From: Nonomuraea endophytica
GTDB taxonomy: Bacteria; Actinomycetota; Actinomycetes; Streptosporangiales; Streptosporangiaceae
NCBI RefSeq assembly: GCF_014203235.1
Contig: NZ_JACHIN010000020.1
Location: 62,001 to 126,000, forward strand
DNA length: 64,000 bases
Direction: 5' to 3'
The notes below the pieces were generated by a model. That model made no database searches, had not been told where the DNA came from, and worked only from the letters and a program-made list of their open reading frames with translations. Below, piece after piece: positions 58,539 through 64,000 of this stretch. Made by a program: the position numbers and the translations under genes. Every line of letters starts with the position of its first letter. Within the stretch, counting starts at the first letter, position 1.

Positions 58539-58583
58539 GCGTCAGGGCAATGCAAAGTTCCGTCACTGGACAGAGGAGGCGTT

Positions 58584-59576
58584 GTGAGCGACACGGTTCT
58601 TGAGGTGCGTGACCTCCAGGTCACGTTCACGGCCTCGGGACGCCTGCTCCCCGCGGTGCGCGGCGTCGACCTGGTGATCGAGCGCGGCCAGACCCTCGCC
58701 CTGCTGGGCGAGTCCGGATCGGGAAAATCCGTCACGGCCAAGGCGATCATGGGGTTGCTCGACCACCCTGGCGTCCAGGTCGGCTCGCGGGTGGCCCGCC
58801 TCGGCGAGCACGACCTGCTCACCATGAGCGCCGAGCGACGGCGCGCGCTGCGCGGCAACGACATGACGATGGTCTTCCAGGACGCGCTGTCCGCGCTCAA
58901 CCCCGTCCTGAGCATCGGTGACCAGCTCGGCGAGCTGTTCCGGATCCACGTCGGCGCCACGCGCGCCGAAGCCAGGGCCCGCTCGATCGAAATGCTGGAA
59001 CTCGTCGGCATCCCCGCCCCCGGCAAGCGGATCGACGACTACCCGCACCAGTTCTCCGGCGGCATGCGCCAGCGCATTCTCATCGCCATGGCCGTCGCAC
59101 TCGAACCCGACCTGATCATCGCCGACGAGCCCACCACCGCGCTCGACGTGACCGTCCAGGCGCAGATCCTCGAGCTCATCGAACGGCTGCGCCGCGAGCT
59201 CGGCACCGCCGTCCTGCTCATCACCCACGACCTCGGCGTGGCCGCGGAGGTCAGCGACCGCGTCGCGGTCATGTACGCCGGCCGGATCGTCGAGACCGGC
59301 GACGTCTACGAGCTGTTCGAACGGCCCGCCCACCCCTACACGCGGGCCCTGCTCGGCGCCATCCCCGACCTCGAACGCCCCGCCAGCGAACTGCGCGCCA
59401 TCCCCGGCCAGCCGCCCAGCCCGTCCTCGCTGCCCGCCGGCTGCGCCTTCGCCCCCCGCTGCGACCGGGTCACCGCGCTGTGCACCGGGACCCGCCCGGA
59501 GCTCACCCTCCTGGACGGCGGCTCCGATCGGGCCGTCGCCTGCCACCACACCAAGGAGCTGCTCGATGTCGGCTGA
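58584..59576 (+). CDS. Peptide ABC transporter ATPase, DppD type
   Basis: A 330-residue ATPase: Walker A LGESGSGKSVTAKAI, Q-loop MVFQDALSALNPVL, signature FSGGMRQRILIAMA, Walker B LIIADEPTTALDVT and H-loop LITHDLGV. The C-terminal oligopeptide extension holds the cysteines of the usual FeS-like motif (AGCAFAPRCDRV, ALCTG, VACHH). GTG 58584 follows GAGGAGG (58573-58579). It powers DppBC together with the next gene product. Confidence 0.94.
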   Translation: MSDTVLEVRDLQVTFTASGRLLPAVRGVDLVIERGQTLALLGESGSGKSVTAKAIMGLLDHPGVQVGSRVARLGEHDLLTMSAERRRALRGNDMTMVFQDALSALNPVLSIGDQLGELFRIHVGATRAEARARSIEMLELVGIPAPGKRIDDYPHQFSGGMRQRILIAMAVALEPDLIIADEPTTALDVTVQAQILELIERLRRELGTAVLLITHDLGVAAEVSDRVAVMYAGRIVETGDVYELFERPAHPYTRALLGAIPDLERPASELRAIPGQPPSPSSLPAGCAFAPRCDRVTALCTGTRPELTLLDGGSDRAVACHHTKELLDVG

Positions 59577-60522
59577 GCCCGTGCTGCGCGCGGTGAACCT
59601 GCACAAGACCTACCGTGGCGGCCTGCTGTCCAAGGCCGGGGCCGTACGCGCGGTGTCAGGGGTGAGCCTGGAGCTGCACGCCGGCGAGACGCTCGGCATC
59701 GTCGGCGAGTCAGGATGCGGCAAGTCCACACTGGCCAGGATGCTCGTCGGCCTGGAGAAGCCCGACAGCGGCGAGGTCACCTTCCGCGGCCGCCCCTTCC
59801 CCGCCCGCGACGTGCGGCGCAGCGTCCAGATGGTCTTCCAGGACCCGCTCACCTCGCTCAACCCGCGCATGACCGTCCAGGACCTCGTCTCCGAGCCCCT
59901 CCAGGTGCACCGCCTGGCGAACGGCGCCCCCGCCAGGCGCGCGCGAGTCGGCGAACTGCTCGACCTCGTCGGCCTCGACCCCGACCGCATGAACCGCTTC
60001 CCCCACGAGTTCTCCGGCGGCCAGCGCCAGCGCATCGGCATCGCCCGCGCGCTGGCCACGGAACCCGACGTCATCGTCTGCGACGAGCCGGTCTCCGCGC
60101 TCGACATGTCCGTCCAGGCGCAGGTCGTGAACCTCCTCGCCGAACTCCAGCGCACCCTCGGCGTGGCGCTGGTCTTCATCGCCCACGACCTCGCCGTGGT
60201 CAGGCACGTGTCGCACCGAGTAGGCGTCATGTACCTCGGCCGGGTGGCCGAGATCGGTCCCGCCACCAAGGTGTACGGCACGCCGGCACACCCCTACACC
60301 AGCGCCCTGCTGTCCGCCGCGCCGGTGCCCAGGCCGTCATTGCGGGGGCGTAAGCGCATCATGCTCGGCGGCGACCCGCCCAGCCCCGTCGCACCGCCGC
60401 CCGGATGCCGCTTCCACACCCGCTGCTGGAAGGCCACCGCCGAATGCTCAACCCAGGAACCCGCCCTGGAACCCGTCGACGACCACTTCGCCGCCTGCCA
60501 CCACGCCACCCGCCCCGCCTAA
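59566..60522 (+). CDS. Peptide ABC transporter ATPase, DppF type
   Basis: A 318-residue ATPase: Walker A VGESGCGKSTLARM, MVFQDPLTSLNPRM, signature FSGGQRQRIGIARA, Walker B VIVCDEPVSALDMS, H-loop FIAHDLAV, and the C-terminal peptide-transporter tail with cysteines (GCRFHTRCWKA, AECST, AACHH). It overlaps dppD by 11 bp; ATG 59566 has AAGGAG ~10 nt upstream. It is the last gene of the divergent pair. Confidence 0.94.
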   Translation: MSAEPVLRAVNLHKTYRGGLLSKAGAVRAVSGVSLELHAGETLGIVGESGCGKSTLARMLVGLEKPDSGEVTFRGRPFPARDVRRSVQMVFQDPLTSLNPRMTVQDLVSEPLQVHRLANGAPARRARVGELLDLVGLDPDRMNRFPHEFSGGQRQRIGIARALATEPDVIVCDEPVSALDMSVQAQVVNLLAELQRTLGVALVFIAHDLAVVRHVSHRVGVMYLGRVAEIGPATKVYGTPAHPYTSALLSAAPVPRPSLRGRKRIMLGGDPPSPVAPPPGCRFHTRCWKATAECSTQEPALEPVDDHFAACHHATRPA

Positions 60523-60906
60523 CCGCTTTCAAGACGAGCCCTTAGCGCCCCACCCCTGAGCGAAGCCCCGATCCGTCGCGTCAGGACCGTCCAGCTCGAT
60601 CCCGGCGCGATGTCCCGGGCGTCGAGTGGTCGCCAAGCGTGACCGATGAGCCCTACTTCCGCCCACCGCCAGATCGCCTGGCCGGGGACAGCTGAGAAAG
60701 TCCGCGCCCACGAGCTCGGCAGACCACATGGCCGTGCTCGGACGAACACCGAGAGCCTGCGACCTGCTCGGTCACCGTGAGGTTCCCCGGTCTCCAAAAG
60801 GTGCGTTCTTCCATGTCAGCGAACACTCTCCTATGGTGTCTGAGTAACCAGAAGAGAGCACGCGCGCCCCTTCGGCGCCTCGATCACATAACCATCAGGA
60901 GATCTC
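60523..60906. other. Gap without a convincing gene
   Basis: About 380 bp between dppF and the RidA-like gene. The short open frames on the minus strand (60519-60797 and 60529-60729) have irregular codon use and no ribosome-binding site. I see no terminator hairpin of note. The last ~70 bp before 60907 are A/T-richer and probably contain the RidA promoter. Confidence 0.5.
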
Positions 60907-61311
60907 ATGGCTGTTTCGCTCATCAACCCCGACGGGCACGTCCAAGTCCCGCTCTACCATCACGTCGCGGTGGCGACGGGCAGCAGGCAGGTCCACATCG
61001 CGGGACAGGTCGCCTGGGACGAGAACGGCGAGCTCGTCGCACCAGGCGACCTGGCCGGGCAGGTCACCCAGGTCTACCGCAACGTCGCCAAGGCTCTGGA
61101 CGCGGCCGGAGCGACGTTCCGCGACGTCGTCCGCTTCACGTGGTACGCCGCGGGCTGGAAGAGAGAGATGTACGACGACTTGAACGCGGGCATCGAACAG
61201 GCGGCCCGCGAGTTCGACATCGCCACGCCGCCGGCCGCGCTGATCGGGGTGGACGTGCTTTTCGAGCCCGGCATCCTCATCGAAGCCGAAGTCACCGCGA
61301 TCATCGATTAG
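60907..61311 (+). CDS. RidA (YjgF/YER057c) family protein lacking the active arginine
   Basis: A 134-residue chorismate-mutase-like trimer protein: YHHVAVATGSRQVHIAGQVAWDENGELV, DLAGQVTQVYRNVAKALDAAGATFRDVV and the C-terminal ILIEAEVTAII. In enamine deaminases the C-terminal strand carries a conserved arginine (PARxxV...); here it reads ATPPAALIGVDVLF, so the arginine is Ala. That places it in a Rid branch unlikely to deaminate 2-aminoacrylate. AGGAG lies just before the ATG. Confidence 0.92.
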   Translation: MAVSLINPDGHVQVPLYHHVAVATGSRQVHIAGQVAWDENGELVAPGDLAGQVTQVYRNVAKALDAAGATFRDVVRFTWYAAGWKREMYDDLNAGIEQAAREFDIATPPAALIGVDVLFEPGILIEAEVTAIID

Positions 61312-61474
61312 GCGGTCACACCAGATGCGTGTGGCGGGGGCCCCGATGCCCCGGCACCGGCGCCCACTGCGTGCTGTTTCGTGCCACCAGTCTCGGCAAC
61401 ACCCCGCACTGACCTGCACGCCACTGGCGGCGCCTATCAGTTGGCTTCCTTCTGCGCACGGTTTGGTTCGATGG

Positions 61475-61972
61475 TCACTTGGGGTCGTTGAGTGCCATTC
61501 GGGCGGCGCGCATCTCAGCGTACATTTCCCACGGTCCTTGCGGGAGGACGTGCCCGGTCTCCAGCAAGGTCTTGAGGTTGGCCAGCACGGACGGCCAACC
61601 GGCAGAGACCGAGACGTGTTCGTCGTGGTCGGTCAGGTTCTCGTGAGTGACGGTGAGCCGGACGATGTCGCCGTGCGGTTCGATGTCGAAGGTGATCCGG
61701 CCGGGACCGCCGGGCCGCTCCTCGTTCGGGCCCGCCCGGGTGATCACCAGCCGCTTGGGCGGCAGGGTCTCCAGCACCGTGCCGACGAGGTCGACGATCC
61801 CGGAACCATCGGTGCGCCGGTGCTCCCAGGCCGAGCCGACCTGCCAGTCGGAGACGTTGCAGTGCTCCGCCCAGTACTCGGCGGTCACGTCGGCGTCAGT
61901 CAGCGCGTGCCAGACTCGCTCGGGCGTGGCCTGGATGAAGGTGACGTACACAAAAGCCGGCCTGTCAGCCAT
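61475..61972 (-). CDS. SRPBCC (AHSA1-like) family protein
   Basis: A 165-residue START-like fold: VYVTFIQATPERVWHALTDADVTAEYW, GSAWEHRRTDGSG, LVGTVLETLPPKRLVITRAG, ITFDIEPHGDIVRLTVTHENL and GWPSVLANLKTLLETG. These bind hydrophobic ligands in a deep cavity; function unknown. GAGGAG (about 61979-61984) points to ATG 61972, although an ATG at 62008 is in frame. In many actinomycetes such genes follow an ArsR regulator; none is present here, but two strong operators lie 140-200 bp upstream. Confidence 0.9.
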   Translation of the reverse strand: MADRPAFVYVTFIQATPERVWHALTDADVTAEYWAEHCNVSDWQVGSAWEHRRTDGSGIVDLVGTVLETLPPKRLVITRAGPNEERPGGPGRITFDIEPHGDIVRLTVTHENLTDHDEHVSVSAGWPSVLANLKTLLETGHVLPQGPWEMYAEMRAARMALNDPK

Positions 61973-62114
61973 GTCGTGCTCCTCTACTCGTCGTTTCAGG
62001 TCGCTCAACGCTTAGCTCCTGGAGCAGCACCGGGTTCAGCCCTTCCCCGCCCCGCCGATTCGGGCTGATCAGGTTGGCGGTCTCAAGAACAGGTGCTGGA
62101 CGGCACGGCCCCTT

Positions 62115-62167
62115 TACCTTGAGCTATCAAGGTACGCTAGAGATGGTTACTTTGACCTGTCAAGGTA
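62115..62167. promoter_or_regulatory. Two tandem 20-bp palindromic operators
   Basis: Site 1, 62115-62134: TACCTTGA, GCTA, TCAAGGTA (perfect 8-bp arms). Site 2, 62148-62167: TACTTTGA, CCTG, TCAAGGTA (one mismatch). Same 4-nt spacing and a 33-bp period, about three helical turns. The regulator that binds them is not encoded nearby. Confidence 0.8.
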
Positions 62168-62480
62168 TGAGGGCTCCGGCGCGCCCGTAGTCGGAGGAGT
62201 TGCGGTGTGTGTCACTGCCACCTCAGCACTACGGCCGCTGCTTCGTGAGCTGGGCAGCAACGGGAGCACCTGGTTCGCGCGCAGCATGCAGGCCACCCCT
62301 GTTCGCCCACTACCGTCCATGGACCGTGACCAAGATGGGGTTTGGAGCCGGCCCTACAGTGACCCGCGCTTCGACTCCCGCACCTCCGACGAGGCGGCAG
62401 GAGTACCGCCCGGGTGAGTTCGGCTGTGGGCGTGGCCGAGGTGAACGCCGCGGTCCGGGATGTTCTGGGGTTGGGTGGGT
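62168..62480. other. Gap without a recognisable gene downstream of the operators
   Basis: About 310 bp. Short frames exist (62205-62417 and 62200-62505, plus strand), beginning VCVTATSALRPLLREL in one of them, but none resembles a known protein or has a normal ribosome-binding site. This may be where a regulator gene used to be, since promoters and operators usually precede one. Nothing else is visible. Confidence 0.45.
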
Positions 62481-64000
62481 TCAGCCGAAGGGGATGCCGT
62501 CGTAGGTGCCGGATACCTTGGTGTCGAGGGTGAACGCCTCCCACGTCAGGGTGATCCGGTGGGTGCGGCCGCTGGTCTCGGCGTGGAGGGTGGCGGTGGC
62601 TCGGCCCTCGGGTGTCAGCGTGATCGGGCCGGTGACCGGCAGGTCCTCGACGTGGCGGACGTTGTCGAGGGTGATGTCGGTGCCGAAGGTGATCTGGCCG
62701 CCGCGCAGGCCCGGCTGGGACGGACCGGTGGGCGGGCCCGCGTTGGGGTTACGACGGGCGGTGGCGTCGGCGGCGGTGGCGAAGGCGGCCGCGATGATCC
62801 GGCGCTGGGTGGTGGTGAGCTTGGCCGCCGGGTGTGGGGCGACGTCGGCGAGCCGCTGCGGGAACCGGCCCAGTGCCCGGTAGTTCTCGGCGGTGCACCC
62901 CTGGGCGGCCACCTGCTTGGTGGTCAGGAAGGTCCGCAGCACGGCTCGGGCGCAGTCGCCCATGGGCCCCGGAGTTCCGGCGAGGTTGTGCCCGCCGAAG
63001 GGGACGGTGACCACGGTCGCGTACGGGAAGGCCTTGATGGTGCGGGCCACGTCGGCGGGGGTCTCGATGTCGAGTTCGCCCGCCATCACCAGGACGGGAA
63101 CCGAGGGCAGTGCCTGGCCGGGTGGGCGGGGCGGGCTGTGGCGTGGGGTCGGCCAGTCGACGCAGGGCTCCAGGCTGCCGATCGCGGGGAACACGTCGGT
63201 GATCCGGTACGCCCCCAGCGGCCGATTCCGCTCGTAGTAGCGCTCAGCCTGGGCGCGGCGCTTGGCCGGGGACGCGTCCCGGTCGAACGGGAAGGTGCCG
63301 TCACCGCAGCGGAAGGCAAGGTAGCCGGCGAAGGACGGGTCCTCCATGGGCGGCAGGGTCTTGGGCAGAGGCCGGGCCAGCCTGTGCAGCGGTGCTTTGT
63401 CGCCGCGCAGGTAGGCGTGGGCCGCCGCCACCGATTCCCGCCCGAAGACGGGATTGTTCCTGTTCATCAGGGCGAAAGACTGGAATATCGTCGCGTCCGG
63501 GTCCGGGCGTTCACGCAGCCGCTCCACCAGCCGCGTCCAGATGCCGGACGGCCTGCCCGGAAGCGCCGCGCACGCCTTGGAACGTTCGCAGGGGATACCG
63601 AGGTTTCGGATCAAGGACAGGAAGTAGTTCTTCCAGCTCGTGTACCCGTCACTGCCGATAAGGAGGGAACTGTCCAGGAAGATCGCGTCCAGGCTGCTCG
63701 GGTACCGGGCGGCGTACGCCTGGGCGTACAGGGCGCCGTAGGAGTTGCCGTAGAAGCTCGTCCTGCCGAGGCCGAGCGCCTTCCGGACGGCGTCGAGATC
63801 GTGTGAGGCCTGGTCGGCGGTGAAGTGGGCGCCGCGCGGGCCCACGCGCTCGGCGCAGGCGGCGATCTTCTCCGGCGTGAGGAGGCTGACCCCGGGACAC
63901 TGCAGCGGCGAGGACTTGCCGAGCCCGCGCGGGTCCATCATGAGCAGGTTCTTGCGCTCCAGCACCGGCCCGAGCGCTTGCTGAGCGTATGGCAGCATCG
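62481..64000 (-). CDS. Alpha/beta hydrolase, TAP-like tripeptidyl aminopeptidase family (partial)
   Basis: The last ~505 residues of a secreted-type hydrolase; the gene enters from beyond base 64000. LLMMDPRGLGKSS follows the oxyanion region, the nucleophile elbow is FYGNSYGALYAQAYA, the acid is in VLVMAGELDIETPADVA and the histidine in VPFGGHNLAGT. The C-terminal ~110 residues form a beta-rich tail (DITLDNVRHVEDLPVTGPI). These enzymes remove tripeptides or single residues from peptide N-termini outside the cell. The start and signal peptide lie outside the window. Confidence 0.88.
   Translation of the reverse strand, partial: MLPYAQQALGPVLERKNLLMMDPRGLGKSSPLQCPGVSLLTPEKIAACAERVGPRGAHFTADQASHDLDAVRKALGLGRTSFYGNSYGALYAQAYAARYPSSLDAIFLDSSLLIGSDGYTSWKNYFLSLIRNLGIPCERSKACAALPGRPSGIWTRLVERLRERPDPDATIFQSFALMNRNNPVFGRESVAAAHAYLRGDKAPLHRLARPLPKTLPPMEDPSFAGYLAFRCGDGTFPFDRDASPAKRRAQAERYYERNRPLGAYRITDVFPAIGSLEPCVDWPTPRHSPPRPPGQALPSVPVLVMAGELDIETPADVARTIKAFPYATVVTVPFGGHNLAGTPGPMGDCARAVLRTFLTTKQVAAQGCTAENYRALGRFPQRLADVAPHPAAKLTTTQRRIIAAAFATAADATARRNPNAGPPTGPSQPGLRGGQITFGTDITLDNVRHVEDLPVTGPITLTPEGRATATLHAETSGRTHRITLTWEAFTLDTKVSGTYDGIPFG

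Noticed and set aside
60519..60797. Possible small gene or transposase remnant on the minus strand after dppF
   Set aside because: No family motif, no ribosome-binding site, and two overlapping frames of equal, poor quality.
62200..62505. Small frames after the tandem operators as a lost regulator
   Set aside because: No helix-turn-helix or other recognisable segment; only the position suggests a gene, so it is listed as a gap.

Overview
The window is high-GC DNA with dense, mostly non-overlapping genes, GTG starts, ATGA/GTGA overlaps, many ECF sigma factors, F420-type enzymes, PASTA kinases and large secreted glycoside hydrolases with CBMs. This points to a soil actinomycete. A member of the Streptosporangiaceae (for example a Nonomuraea relative) is my best guess, but no rRNA or other phylogenetic marker is present to prove it. 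I saw no tRNA, rRNA, CRISPR array or intact insertion sequence. The content reads as accessory chromosome-arm DNA with several broken genes.

Layout. 1-2.3 kb: end of a DrrA/DrrB-type ABC exporter and a serine hydrolase. 2.4-6.7 kb: an F420/NADP reductase and a luciferase-like oxidoreductase divergent from a MarR regulator with two palindromic operators, then a VOC protein and an acyl-CoA dehydrogenase. 6.7-10.6 kb: a frameshifted small gene, a LuxR regulator, and a truncated, frameshifted DNRLRE secreted gene whose intact C-terminus looks like a toxin domain followed by a candidate immunity gene. 10.6-15.6 kb: a SigK/RskA module with a divergent membrane sulfite-oxidase-like protein, an MPT70/83-like fasciclin lipoprotein and a PASTA Ser/Thr kinase. 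I can read matching sigma-K-type promoters (CCAAxC-like, 16 nt, CCGAAT) before sigK, before the oxidoreductase and before the kinase.

15.7-19 kb: a zinc-ribbon protein, an epimerase, a GlxA-type regulator, and a point where an XRE/MmyB gene and a methyltransferase gene are both truncated head to head. 19.1-24.3 kb: a light-response-type cluster (LitS-like ECF sigma, DUF523/DUF1722, SDR/DUF2867, LitR-like B12-binding MerR, photolyase). 24.2-26 kb: an MFS transporter and an HxlR regulator sharing an operator. 26-29.6 kb: a modular GH87-type alpha-1,3-glucanase. 29.8-32.2 kb: a LuxR remnant, a secreted NucA/NucB-type DNase and its probable inhibitor. 32.2-35 kb: YdeI, VOC, an ECF41/SigJ-like sigma factor, VOC and a small HTH-like protein. 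35-38.7 kb: a three-subunit molybdenum hydroxylase. 38.8-40.6 kb: small membrane proteins and a possible RHH/barrel toxin-antitoxin operon. 40.8-45.8 kb: divergent GH30 and GH3 glycosidases.

45.8-50.8 kb: two small secreted proteins, a uridine-kinase-like protein, a secreted hypothetical protein, a broken AraC gene, PPK2, and a membrane protein/TetR pair around a clear operator. 50.8-60.5 kb: a peptide-use island. It holds an AsnC regulator, a proline-iminopeptidase-like hydrolase, an M24 protein with degraded metal ligands, Dpp-type permeases and binding protein, an M19 dipeptidase and two divergent Dpp ATPases. Together these would import short peptides and split proline- or D-residue-containing products. 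60.5-64 kb: a RidA-like protein lacking the usual arginine, an SRPBCC protein, two tandem palindromic operators with no obvious target gene, and a TAP-like peptidase that runs off the end.

Four genes show single-base-type frameshifts in G/C-rich stretches, and three others are sharply truncated. Either this is a decaying accessory region or the assembly carries indels; raw reads would decide.
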